Assembly: GCA_027625915.1 (NCBI GenBank)
Contig: JANTQA010000051.1
Location: 3,472,501 to 3,536,500 of the forward strand
DNA length: 64,000 nt
Direction of reading: 5' to 3'
DNA from: Anaeramoeba flamelloides
Taxonomy: Eukaryota > Metamonada > Anaeramoebidae
Shown: in pieces, positions 22,546-34,800 of the stretch
Position numbering within the stretch: position 1 is the first letter of the stretch
Layout: each line of letters opens with the position of its first letter
The notes under the pieces: generated by a model
Seen by the model: only the letters and a program-made list of their open reading frames with translations
Database searches by the model: none
Told to the model about the DNA's origin: nothing
Position numbers and translations under genes: made by a program

Positions 22546-23364
22546 TCTGAATTGTCCAATTGATTAAAAATCCAAGTTTTCAAGTTATGAATCCATGAAA
22601 ATAATAACATGATTTTAGCAATGTTAAATAGATTTTTAATAAAAAATTATTAGTTTAAATTAACAAAATACCTTTGAAAAATAAAAAAAATGAATTAGAA
22701 AAGAAAAAAAAAAGAGAGAAAATAAATGAGTAAGAAAAATAGGAAAGAGAGAGAGAGATAACAATTTAAAAACAATGATGTAATTTTATGATTTTAAAAA
22801 TCGATCTTAATTAAAGAGATCGAATCAAAAAATTCCATTGAAGATTCTTAAAAATCATCATTATTCGCAAGTTGCATTATAAAAAGAATATTTATTTTAT
22901 TTATGGTGTCTGTGATATTTTTGATTTTTTTTACTTGAATTTGCTTTGAGAGATTATTTTCAATATTTTTCATGTTTATAATTTAGGCACCCCATAAGAA
23001 ATGATTTACATTTTTTATAAGATTTTTTGGTTTTTGGATTTTAAATCACAATAGTAAAAAAAAAAAATAATTGATTCATTTGAAAAACTATTTTTTATAA
23101 AAAATCAAAAATATTTGCAAAAAAAAAATGATAAGGGTAGTATTATTGAGTTTTAACAATTTTAACAACACCAAAAAAAATCAAAAGGTTTTTTTTTCAC
23201 GAAACTCTAGTACAGAATCACCTAAATCAAAAACTATTTTGCTTTTTAAAAATTTTCAACAACAAAAATAAAAAAAAATATAAAAAAAATTTTAATAATT
23301 TATTCATATCAATATTATATAACAATTATCACAAAAATAAAATAATTTATGATATGTAAAATAG

Positions 23365-26300
23365 AATAATTACCAATTTATTTGCCAACAAATTTCAATG
23401 AAAGGATTTTCAAATACAATGTTACATGACTTATTAGTATCAAGAAATCTATCTTTAGTTTCTGCAATCATCGAAAATTTTGATACTAGAATCAAAACGG
23501 GACAATTTCAATCGGGCGACAAACTAGCTAAAGCTTTAGTTAACATTTTTCATTCGAAAAATAAAGGATTAAGATTAATTAGATGGATGATACATTCTGA
23601 AATACAAAATGGAAAAAGTAAATTTATTTCTTATTTTTTAATATTTATATATATATATATATATCTATTTTATACCAACATTAACACAATTTATTATTAT
23701 CTATCCGAGTTCTTTGATAATTAATCAACATTTCTGATTGTTAAAGTGGATATAATTTAGCCAATGGGTTTTTTTTTTTTAGCTTTTCTTTTCTTTTTGT
23801 TAATTTTTAATTGAAAATTAATTTATATTTATTTATTTATTAAAAGAAGGGAGTAATCAAACAAAAAATTACCAAAAGAAGAAAATAAAAAATTAATATA
23901 TGTTTAAATACTGTTTTTAAAAATAAAATATTTCAACAGAAGATTTGGCTTTAGTTAAATATTAATTATTTTAGCAATTGATAAATATAATTAAGGAATA
24001 AGTACATTTCACCAATTTGGAGTGCCCACGTCTATTCTGAGAAACCGAATCATTAAAATCATTTATTTAACGAAAACATCAGCATATAAATAAAAAAGGG
24101 AGTGGGAAGATAAAAATATCCATAGTATAATTATATTTACATACCAATTAAAAAAATGGAAATCAAAATAATTAAAAAATTAATCAACAGAAAAAAGATA
24201 AAAAAAAAAAATCATTCATTTCTTGATCTTAGGTGTAATATTTGATACAGTTACTTCTTCTTAACTCCATTTTATTTTTCAATTCCCCAATGGAAAAATT
24301 CTTTTATTCTCCAAAATTTTGAAGAAGCCAATTACCTGCTATTTTTAAATAATTTTCACATATGAATTTTAATTTCAATTTTCATTTAATTAATCTAATT
24401 CAGAATTGCATCAAAAAATAGAGGATATTTTTCTAAATACTTGTACAGAAGAATAGATTTATTTGACTAATTTACTTGACTACAAAACATTTTATTTTCC
24501 AGTTAAATTGTAATAACTAAAAATAATTCTGAATGTTGCTTTAAATTTTACAAAAATATTTTCTTTTATTTTGGGGTTTGAATTTTTGAACTTTTTTTTA
24601 ATTTCAATAATTCAATCCTTTTTCTTTAATCTTTGAAACCAATGCTTTTTTTTTTGATTTATTTTGATAACAATATTTGAAAAAAAGAATTTTGAAAACA
24701 AATTTGTCAAAAAATGTTTAGTTTCAAAAAAAATAATAAATAGGAACGGAAGTAGAAATTTAAGGTGTTCTCTTGTTTGTTCTCTTCCAAATTAATTTGA
24801 CAAAAAATCAATAATTAATATGTAAAAAAGGATAAAAATAAAAAGAAAGAAAATTGATGAAAAATTATCTTCTTTTTTCCCCAATTAGTGTTTATGCGAT
24901 CTTATTATTAGAACCTTAAAAAGTCAGCAAATCTTAATAAAATCTGTTTATTTTAATTATTGAAAAGTCTGAAGTTTCCAGAAAAATCAAAATAAAATTA
25001 CAATTCCAAAATTTATAACAGAGTTAAAACAGTTAAAAAATCAAAATAAACAAATTTTACCTGAAATTTGAAATAAATTTGAAAATCATTTTTTTATCAT
25101 TTTTTAATTTTTTTGATTTTATTTCTTTTTTTAAATTACGCGATTCGATCAAAAAATTTTTTTGATTAATTGATATTAGGCTAAAGTTGAGTTCTTTTAA
25201 ATAAGAAAACCCCAAATAAAATTATTTGATATTATCTAACCATTTGATCGATCAATAATTGCTAATGTAATTTAAACTGATTTGTTAATAGAATTTTTAC
25301 AAATTTCCCAATATATTTTTTTCTTGTTCTCACACCAAAATTTTTGATACATTTACTTTTTATTGTTTCTTTAGAATTATTTATTTATTTTTTGATTTGT
25401 GAGATATTGTAAATGATAAATAAATTTCAAGATTTTTTATACTTTTTACTATTTACGAATCCCCTCTTTTTTAGTTGTTTGTCTCAATCTTATTTTCTCC
25501 AAAGTGTTTGGGTGAGGTAAAATGAATAAAAAGGGAGGGAACACAAATAACTTTTAAAAGTGAATTTGAAAAAAGCAACACGTATAAAAATTAAAATACT
25601 CTTTCGTTACTTTTCTTTTAAAAAAAATATCGGGAGTTAAAAAATACTTTTAAAATAAAATTAATCAAGAAATAATCATAAACATTTCAATTATTTACTA
25701 TTTATCATATAATTTATTTCATATATATATATATTTTTTTTTTCTAAACAATTGAATTTTGGTATACCGAAACTTTTAAATTGGAGCTTATATCTTATTA
25801 AAATATTTAATTTAACGATTATAATCCTCTTTTTTTAACTGTTAAAAACACTTTTAAATCTCTCTAATAAATAGATTCGGCCAAAACCTTATTTAGATCA
25901 CGATCAATTTCTGCGAAAATTATACCAATTTATGGATATATCATCGGAAAAGATTTTTTAAAACAGACACTAACTTCTTCGATTGATATGATAGGGAAAG
26001 TAAATTCATATCTTGACACCGATGTTGAAAGAGTGGGCGAAGAATTGGCAGAAAAAAACTCACGGGCATTAAAAATGTTAGCGAATGAATTTATTGGGAA
26101 AATCATATTTTCCATTCGTGATATACCATTGCCCATCCGTATCATTGGGAGAGCAATGAAAAAGGCAGCGAGGAGGGTCTTTCCAGAGAGTTCTTATGCT
26201 GCAATCAACAACTTTATTTTCCTTCGTTTTTTGGTTCCCGTGATAACTTCACCAGAAGCATTTGGCATTTTAAACAAAAATGAGAAAATAAACCTAACTT

Positions 26301-26725
26301 TTAAACGCAACTTGATAATGATCTCAAAGATTGTTCAAAATGTTGGAAACCAAAGTGATGGCTTTAAAGGGTCTTTGAATTGCTTGGATGATTTTATTAA
26401 ATCAAGCTCAATAAGAATTTTAAAATTTTATCAAATATTAACAGATTTAACCACATTAAATGAAAACGAAAATCCCGAATTGGACAATGAAAAATATCCA
26501 ATACAAGAATTAGTTATCAATAATTCTTTAAAAATATTAAAAAAATATTTATTAAATAATTTCGGTGATATTTCTGAACTCTTACTCCACTCCGATTCAA
26601 GAAAACCGTATAACGCATTTATAATTGATTTTATTGAAAATCTAATTGAAGACGAAGATGATCCAGAATTCGATAGCTTTAACAGTGAAGAAGAAATTTT
26701 AGGAAATTGGCTAAAAAATAATTAA
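23365..26725 (+). CDS. RasGAP domain protein (3' exons)
   Basis: This is a Ras GTPase-activating domain, which supplies an arginine to speed GTP hydrolysis by Ras. The first exon (23365 or 23398 to 23617) reads LVSRNLSLVSAIIENFD, GDKLAKALVNIFHSKNKGLR and RWMIHSEI, the entry helices of the GAP fold. It splices at GGAAAAA|GTAAAT to ATAG|ATTCGG (25875). Phase 1 is kept and rejoins NSAKTLFRSRSIS, with the candidate arginine finger in LFR. The second exon (25875-26725) carries IPIYGYIIGKDFLKQTL, IIFSIRDIPLPIRIIGRAMKK and FLRFLVPVITSPEAFGI (the hallmark FLR...P motif). ISKIVQNVGNQ and CLDDFI follow, then an acidic tail ending in TAA. The 2,257-nt intron holds a reversed family-1 repeat. ATG 23398 could start a short GAP-only protein. 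Alternatively, the PH-like and C2-like pieces upstream belong to it as in SynGAP/DAB2IP. A Ras gene lies 8.4 kb to the left. Confidence 0.88.
25055..25335 (-). repeat. Family-1 repeat fragment, reversed, inside RasGAP intron
   Basis: Read on the minus strand it gives CAATTATTGATCGATCAAAT, GGTTAGATA, then TTGATCGAATCGCGTAATTT, in the same order as the other copies. It lacks recognisable ends. Confidence 0.55.
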
Positions 26726-27090
26726 TTTAAGAACTATTCGATCTTATGATTATTTTATTTTCTAATTTTCTGAATTTAATATATTTTATTATCATTATTT
26801 AGAATAGTTTTTAAGAATCTCTTTTTTTTTTTTTTAAATTTGAATATAAATATATGGCCAAAAAATCATTATTTAAGAGGTTTTTGAACAAACTCAATTT
26901 AAAGATGTTTTTAATAGAAAATCTCTAATTCTTTTGGAAAATATCTAATACAGCGAATAAATTTTTAAAAAATTCAGTAAAAAAACTTTTTTTTTTTTTA
27001 CATTTTAAATTTCTATAAGAACTTTTTCTGAATTTTATTTATTTTATTGTTATTAAAAAAATAAATAAAAACTAAATTAATAATCAAAAA

Positions 27091-27125
<35 letters not shown>

Positions 27126-28156
27126 ATAGTAAAAAAAACAAGATTTTATAGTTATTAATAAAAATTATAGAAATTATTTCAAATATATTTTAGTGGGGAT
27201 AAAGAGAAAAATAATAAAAAGGGAAATGAAAACAAAATAAACACCATTAATAAAGAAAAATTATTTGATTTTGTTTTGTTTCGCTTTCTCTTTTGTTATT
27301 TTATTTTATTTTGGATAAATAGTGCAAAATAAAATGAAATTGATGAATTAGATTTTCTCAATTATTATTGGAATACAGATTATAATTAAAGTAGCTTCAA
27401 TAATAATCTTAATTATTTTAATGAGAATATTTCAAGTGTCTTTGAAATCTTAATATCTCAACTAAACCACCGATATGTATTTTTAAAAATCTTCAAAATA
27501 CTTTTGAAAATAACAAAGATTTCCAATTACAGAATGTTAAATTATTATTAGATACTCACTTCCTCTCGGAAGCTTAAGAGTCTAAATAATCAAAATAATG
27601 AAAAAATCTTTATTATTTTTAAAAAACCTTGACACATTTCAAAAAATAAAGATACAATATCAAAAAGGAATTTTGAATTTTTTACACTTTTAAAATATCA
27701 GTATATCTTCAATTTGAATGAATTATCCAATTATTTTAAACTATTACCAATACAGTAATTTACTTAAGTCTGTTCTTATATGGATTAGAATTCTTTAACT
27801 TTACCAAATAAGAATGTGAAGAAAAAAAGAATTTGAAGAATTTGATATACTAATTAATTTTCATATTATAGATATATTTAAAATTAAAAGATCTACTTCA
27901 GCCATTGTGTATCGAAATGAAATCAATTTACTATCTATTAAAACTACCGCCAACATAAGAAAATGTAAATTTACTCAAAAAAAATCATAATACAGAATAA
28001 ATGAAAATTATTGAACTTATTAAATTTGAGTTTAAGTTCAATAAATATATAAATATTTAGGAAATTGAGTATTTTAATGTTTTAAAAATAAATATATAAA
28101 ACAATACCTGAATAATTTGAAAAACAATAAAAATTGGAAATGTTGTTAGGTTTTTT

Positions 28157-28215
28157 ACAGAATTTAAAAGAATGAAGAAAAATTGGTGATTTTACTTAAT
28201 TATTTCAAATTCTGG
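28157..28215. repeat. Dispersed 60-bp hairpin repeat
   Basis: The left arm ACAGAATTTAAAAGAATGAA pairs with the right arm TTAATTATTTCAAATTCTGG. A second small palindrome (TGAGAAATTAATAGAATATT...) follows at about 28243-28280. Confidence 0.55.
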
Positions 28216-29105
28216 TTGGGCGAGTTTAACTTTCGTTTAAATTTTGAGAAATTAATAGAATATTTCTCAAATTTTCAATTTATTTTTGTTTTTTTTTTTT
28301 GAATTAAAAAACTAGGCACATTGTTACACTTGAATATACCCCATAATAATACTATAAAATTATTTAAAATGAAAAAAATTAAACTATAAAATAAAAAAAT
28401 TATTTAAAATTTAAATCAAATATTAAATATCTCAAATTTAGAAATCTTATAAAGGAGTAAAAAGATATTCATATATCTTAAAAGAGAAATATGAATACAA
28501 AAAATCCCAAAAAAAAAACCGGAAAAATGTGAATTTTATGATTATTCTAACCAATATTACGAAAACAAAAATAATTGAATTTGATATCATGAAAGAAATA
28601 AATTTATACGAATCATATGAAAAAAAAATTGTCAAAAATTTTTGATAAAAAAACAAATGAAAAATTTATTCTTAGAATCAAAAAAAAAACACAGAAATAC
28701 TTTAATTTAATTAATTAAAACCCAATAATATATTTTTATTGTCGCGAATTTTAACAAAAGCTCTTATTACCAGAAAACTTTAGTTAATAAAAAAAAAAAA
28801 TAAAAAATTGAAAACATATAATTCTTCAAATAGTAAGAAATAAAAACTTGTACCTAGGATTCATTCTGGGGTGGGGGGTGGTTATTGATGTTTTTTTAAT
28901 TTATAAAAATTGGGTAAAATATTTTGTTTTACTCAATTCTTTCAAATTAAAAAAAAAATAATAGCAAAGCGAAACACCAAGTATTAATCTAATATCCTAG
29001 ACTTTTTATCTATTATTGAGATTTTTTTTATCCAATTTTTACCCCTCCTGTGAATTTTTGAACCTGTTGAACAGTGCTGACAAGTAACCTAGAGTGCCTA
29101 GATTT

Positions 29106-29164
29106 TCCAGAATTGAAAAGAATGGAGAAAAATCAAAGATTTTACTTAATTCTTTTCAATTCTA
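29106..29164. repeat. Dispersed 60-bp hairpin repeat
   Basis: The arms CCAGAATTGAAAAGAATGGA and TTAATTCTTTTCAATTCTAG are near-perfect inverse copies around an AAAATCAAAGATTTTA centre. The flank AGTGCCTAGA is shared with the copy near 39772. Confidence 0.65.
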
Positions 29165-29658
29165 GTTAAACAAATAACTGTTTTCTTGGTGTTTTCTGTA
29201 TATTTTTTAAGTGTTCTAGGTTTTTAGTTTGATGTTTTAATTATTTTTATAGTCTCTCTTATATTTTATTTGATAAAAATTTCTTTAATCCCTTAATCTC
29301 ACAATAAATAAATAAGAATATCGAATTTTTCAAAAAAACAATTTGGTTTCACCTTCTAGTCATCAAAACAGTATTAAAAAAAAAAAATCAAAACATTTCT
29401 TAATTTTTGACTTTTTAATAAATTCACTTTTAATAAATATCATTTCAAAAGAGATTATTAAATATAAATTTTACAATAAATCTTTTAGTATTTAATTTAA
29501 TTTTTTCCAATTTACAAGTAAAAAAAATGAATTTTTTTTTTTAGATTTAAAAAGTTATTTTATTATTTTTTTAAAAGTATTTTAAATTTATTAGATATCT
29601 CTGAAAATGAAATGAATATTTACAAGTATTAAAAAAAAAACTTTATTGTTTTTATATC

Positions 29659-29662
<4 letters not shown>

Positions 29663-29703
<41 letters not shown>
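29663..29703. repeat. TA dinucleotide microsatellite
   Basis: This is about twenty uninterrupted TA units. Confidence 0.9.
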
Positions 29704-29706
<3 letters not shown>

Positions 29707-30004
29707 ATCTTTCAGTTATTTCTCGGTTTGTAAGAATAACGTAAAATTATTTAATTTGCTTAAAACTTTCAATGAGTGAGTTTTGTAATGATTTCTTGGT
29801 ATACATAACAACAATTTTCTGTTATTGAAATTAAGATTTATATGGTTTTTTATCCCTAAATTCAAATACTTTTTTTTTTTTTAAATATTTATTTTTTTTC
29901 GTTTTTTATTTTTTTTTCAATTTTTATCGCTGAAAAATTTTCAATCTACGTCTTACAAATCCCTTTTTAGTGTTACTTAAACTTTAATTTAAAAGTTCTA
30001 AAAC

Positions 30005-30440
30005 AAACAAAATCCATTTTTTTTTAAAAAAAGATAATTTAATTCAATAAATTCTAGAAGAAACAGTAAATTATAAATAAATAACTAATTTGATTGTTAA
30101 TAATTATTTATAATTTACAATATTCATAAAACAAAAAAATAAATAATTATCAATACTAATAAATCAAGAGTGAGCTAAAAATTTTGGAGATGGTAACAAA
30201 AAAAACTTTGATAAATTTGTTGGCATTACATTAACAATTTTTGATATATCAAATTGTTAGATCCGATCAACCAATTCTATTTGAGTTCTTCTATTTAAAA
30301 CAACTAAACCTAAAATCAAATATGAATCATTCAAAAATTTTTTTGATCTAACAAAACAGGAAACCTGATTTCAAAAAATGAAATGAAACAAAAAAAAATC
30401 AAAAATAAAAAAAAAATATTCAATAATAATGGTAAGAAAT
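30005..30440 (+). repeat. Family-1 repeat
   Basis: This shares with other copies the run TTAATAATTATTTATAATTT, the ATCAATACTAATAAATCAAG block, TTTGAGTTCTTCTATTT and GATCTAACAAAACAGG. No clear terminal repeats are visible. Confidence 0.6.
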
Positions 30441-31054
30441 GAAAATTTATTTGCTTAATATCAAATTATAAGAAAATTTTCAAAAAATAAACAACTTTTT
30501 TCTATATTGATGATTTTTTTTTTTTTTTTTTGTTTTTTTTTTTTGCAATTCAACCAAATTCCATTTAATCTAAACTTTTTTGCAACAGGGTCAAAATAGA
30601 ATTATATTATATTTTTATTTAGTTGGGTTAATTTTGAATAAAATATGGTTTATGATGATTGAATTTAGTTGTATTATTTATTTTTTGTTTTTCTTCTTTT
30701 TCTTCTTTTTCTGTTTTTCTTTTTTTGGTTTCTTTGTTTCTTTTTCCTTTTTTTTCATTTTTGGTTCGTTTTTCTTTTTGTTTTCGCTTTGTTTGTTTTT
30801 CTGTTTTTCTTTTTTTGGGGTTTTATTTTTATTTTCATTTTCATTTTCATTTTTTTTCTTTTTTGATTTTGCTTTTTTTGGTTTGTCAATCTCTTGATTT
30901 TTTCCATTTTTCTCGTTTTTATTTTTTTTTTCACTTTGTTTGTTTTTCTGTTTTTCATTTTTAGTGTCCTTCTCTTTTGTTTTCCATTTTCTTTTTCTTG
31001 AGAGCTCTTCTTGTACTTTTTTATTTTCTTCCTTTTTGTTTGGTTGTGTTTGTC

Positions 31055-31888
31055 TTATTGATTTCTTTTTGTTTGTTGTTTGTTTGTCTTCTCTTGAGAA
31101 TTTTTTTCCTTTTTTATTTGATTTTCATTTTTATTTGGAATTGATGTAGGCTGGTCTTTCTTTTGTTTATTTCTTTTTCTGGTCCTTTTTCTTTTTCTTT
31201 TTTGTTTTGTTTTCTTATTAGACTGATTACTATTTTGTGTTTGACCTTGCTTTTTCTTTTTTTTCAAAGATAGCGGATTGGGCGCCTTTGCTTTTTTTTT
31301 ACGGTGCAGTGGCTTTTTATTTTTGTCATTATTTTTTTCTTCCCAGAGTCCTTTTTTTTTTAAGAGAGACTTTTCCCAATTTGTGATCCCTGATCCTTCT
31401 TGTTCACGGTTGTTAGCATAATCTTTTGAAGCTTGAGAAATTTCGGAGAGATATAATTTATCTTTTCGAATAAAAATCGAGGGCACACCAGGAATGTCTT
31501 GGAGCTTTTCTCGCAATTCCACATCTTGTGTCGCAACAATGATATTACGATCACCCCTGTTCTTGATAATTTCAAGAATACAGTTTCTTGAGACAGTGTA
31601 TTGTGTATCGTGGCGACAGCTTTCTTTGGCACATTTTTTTCCATACAAATGAGAGCCACTAAATTCTTCTCCAAGGTCTTTCAATTCTTTTAAGATGCAC
31701 TTGCTTGTGTGAAGCATAACCTTTCCTTGAAGAATTTTTTCTAAATCGCCAGGTAAGGAAACATCAGAATCAAGCGCCGCAAAAATGAAATTGCCGTCCA
31801 TCAAGATTAAAAATGGAGATCGAAATCCATACACAAATTGAAAATAGCGTATTATACGTTTAAACTTCTTTTTTCTTCCGATTTTCAT
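31055..31888 (-). CDS. UTP23: UTP23-like rRNA-processing protein (PIN fold, zinc-binding)
   Basis: UTP23 is a small-subunit processome factor needed for early pre-18S cleavage and snR30/U17 release in the nucleolus. The protein has 277 aa in one exon, starting ATG 31888 with MKIGRKKKFKRIIRYFQFVY. The PIN-like core runs from FLILMDGNFIF (27-36) through LEKILQGKV to NIIVATQDVELREKL (115-129) and IPGVPSIFI (132-140). A CCHC-type zinc site fits Cys86, Cys91, His93 and Cys103 (GKKCAKESCRH...NCIL). The APNPLSLKKKKK motif (202-213) matches the conserved PNPLS..KKKK element of UTP23 and separates it from its paralogue FCF1. The tail beyond residue 210 is extremely Lys/Arg-rich, fitting nucleolar RNA binding. 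The stop is TAA at 31055-31057. The same frame then stays open to about 30755 with the same Lys-rich composition. Confidence 0.9.
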   Translation of the reverse strand: MKIGRKKKFKRIIRYFQFVYGFRSPFLILMDGNFIFAALDSDVSLPGDLEKILQGKVMLHTSKCILKELKDLGEEFSGSHLYGKKCAKESCRHDTQYTVSRNCILEIIKNRGDRNIIVATQDVELREKLQDIPGVPSIFIRKDKLYLSEISQASKDYANNREQEGSGITNWEKSLLKKKGLWEEKNNDKNKKPLHRKKKAKAPNPLSLKKKKKQGQTQNSNQSNKKTKQKRKRKRTRKRNKQKKDQPTSIPNKNENQIKKEKNSQEKTNKQQTKRNQ

Positions 31889-34800
31889 TGATATGCTTTG
31901 TTGGGTTTAAGTTTTTTTTTTTAAGATCAAGAGAAATAACGTAATCAAAATTATTAAAAAAAGGAAAAAATGTCTTTTGAAAACTATTTTGTAACATTTC
32001 AAGAACAAATTTAAGTCTTTTGTCAAAAAATAATAGACATATTCGTTTTTCATTTTTTGAGAAAGAACTATTCCTTCCTTTCATATATTCAGAAAAAGAT
32101 TATTTGCATTAAAATTTTTTTTTAAACATTCTTGTATAAATTTAATTTGAGATTGTCAAAATATAGCCTATAGTTTCATGTCAGTTTTATTTCAAAACTA
32201 TTTTACAAGATTTCCATTGAATAGCAACATAATAATTATTTATAATTGAAAAAAATACTTACGAGAAGTAAATTTAATGAAGAAAAACCCATTTCTAAAA
32301 GTGAAAAATTCAAATTAATAAACAATTAAAATGATAAAAAAGTTCAGTGATTAAAAAAAAAAACGTGCCACAAGCCTATAATCCATTCTTCCAAATAAAA
32401 CATTATCTTTTTGTATTATCTTGTTACAATACAACACATAATTAAAAAGATAACCCAATAGAGTATAAATTTAAAATCAATTTTGAATGTAAATTTCTTG
32501 CTTTTTAAAGTAACCACTCTGTCAAAATAAAGTTCAACTCGGTTTTTCATTGGGAACACATTAATAAAACCAAAAAGTAAAATCAATTAAAAGAATAAAC
32601 CAATTAACTCCAAATAATAATCCATTACATTATATTCAATCGAACCAACAAACATAATTTAAATCTACTTTCTTATCCAAATTGTTCAAGTGGTTTTTGA
32701 GATCTTAAAAATAGTTGAATTTTTTGAAAACATTTTTAATAATTGATCCATAAAAGAAACACTCATTTACCAAAAGATAGTATTAAAAAAACTGTTATTG
32801 TGTTGAATTCTTCATTTGGTCTTTATTTATTTATTTATTCTTTTATTAATTGATCTTACTTTAAATTTTCAGGTTTGTTTTATGTTACCAATTTAAAAAG
32901 GTGTTGAACTTTTTTTTCTGTATTTCACTTTTTTACCAAGAACAGTTAATTTAAAAACTTTAAACTATTTATTTGGCTTAGTGGAGAGATTATGTTCAAT
33001 TTTTTTTTTAACAGTCTAAAAAGAATCATATTTTTCAGCCTAAAATACAATTTAAGATTTCTTTCAAAAGATATTACTAAATTTGAATAAAAAAATGATT
33101 TTTTTTCTGTTTTTCGAATATTTTTAATCATTTTATTTTTTTCCATGTCTGGGATTTTATATATATTCCCAGTTTTTTTTCTGCAAATTGTTTTTTACCA
33201 TTATTATTTTTCATTCTTACTGTTAATTATATTCACAAAAGATCAAATTTTCATTTATCTTCCTAAAAATACACACACCCCAAGGAATTAAAATAAATCA
33301 TCAAAGTTCCCAATTCTAGAAAAGTGAAATTATGACTGTAAACTTGATTTTAAGAATTAAAAATTTGAAAAAGTTACATGGTTCAAAAATATCTTTTTTG
33401 GAAAACTGAATTAAAATTTTCTTCCATTTATTTTGAATCAAATGGTAATGTTCAATCTAACGTTCATCCCTTGTTTTTAATTTCTTATAAAAAATAATTC
33501 AAAAATAGGTGTTTTTTTCAAAAGTTGGGAATTTTGAAAAAGGGGGTATTAGATTCTTATTGAGTTTCATAGCTATCTTTTCTTAATTACATAAAATTAT
33601 CATAACTTTGAAAAAATAATTTATAAAATATGTATAATAGAAATCGAATTTATAGTTTTGACTAACTATAATTTTCAGAATTTATTTTTTCCTTGTTTAA
33701 CAAAATTCATTTTTTTTTAAAAAATCTTATTTTATCAATTCAAGAAGAAATACCAAAGTTAGAACAACCCTTAATTGTAAATGTTAAAAAAATTATTTAT
33801 AAATTATAATACTCACAAAACAATAAAACATAAAAAATTATGAGTAAAAATAAATCAAGGGTGTGTTAAAAATTTGGATGTGGGATAACAAAAAACAGTA
33901 TTATTAAATTTGTAAAAATTTCTTTTAGGATTATAGATCTATCAAATGCTTAGATACCATTAACTAATATTATTGGAGTTCTTCTATTTATAATAAATCA
34001 ACTTTGATATAATATTAACAATTAGAAAAAAATTTTGATCAAATGAAACAGATTAGGTAATTCAAAAATGAAATGAAAATAAAAAGATGAAAAAATGATT
34101 TTCAAATTTTTCAAAAATTGAATTTATTTCCAATTTTCATGAAATTTTTGAATTACCTAATCTATTTTAAATGATCCAAAATTTTGAAAATTTAGTTTAT
34201 AACAGGTAGGAACAAAAAATACTTTTAAAAAAATCAAAAGATATTCCTCTCTTTTTTTGTGATCTAATTTTTTTTTTTCATAAATTTTTTTATGTTAATT
34301 CATGTTTCAGATCTTATTTTACATGATATATTTTACATAATTAATTTAATGAAAAAGAAATTATAAAATTTCTGTTCATAAACATAATATTATGATATTG
34401 TTTTTACAAAATTAAAACCTTTAGCAAAAACCGTTAACTAAAAAAATTTTAAAGTAATAATATGAATTTGAAATCCTAAAAACAGATAATTCTCTAAGAG
34501 AAGAAACATATTTTCATAAAAAATATTTTTGTGAGATAAGAAAATAGTTTTAGAGTAGACACAAGAGTGAAGAATATTATTTATTGTATCATATCCCATA
34601 TAAAAAAAAGAAGTCTTAATAAATACTAGAAATTCGATAAAAAATGATATCTATTAAGAAATTATGACTTTAATTCAGAGAAGACACAAAAAACGAAATA
34701 ATGAAAACCAAAACTATAATTATATGACTGGTTTCAATTTTTTCAAATTAAAATCATTTTTTTGATCTTTGTAATTTCTAAAAAATCTGCTCTTATGGAC

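Larger units (their letters stand above)
26726..31054. other. 4.3-kb gene-poor interval
   Basis: This interval contains an A9-T30 tract at 27086-27124, a TA microsatellite at about 29663-29703, hairpin repeats at 28157-28215 and 29106-29164, and a family-1 repeat at about 30005-30440. From about 30640 on it holds the purine-rich continuation (minus strand) of the UTP23 tail. A short stretch at 27876-27965 has splice-like ends, but I cannot attach it to a gene. Confidence 0.45.

Noticed and set aside
27380-27560. Open frame NISSVFEILISQLNHRYVFL, faintly like an ENTH helix
   Set aside because: Open stretches of this length are expected by chance in this composition, and no further matching exon was found.
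27876-27965. Possible exon after TTATAG and before GTAAAT (reads LKDLLQPLCIEMKSIYYLLK in one frame)
   Set aside because: It is under 30 codons, two frames look equally plausible, and I cannot link it to the RasGAP exons, whose frame already ends in TAA at 26725.
30580-30964. Several plus-strand open frames rich in Phe/Ser
   Set aside because: They are the complement of the purine-rich, Lys-coding DNA on the minus strand. They have no motif and read only TTT/TTC/TCT codons.
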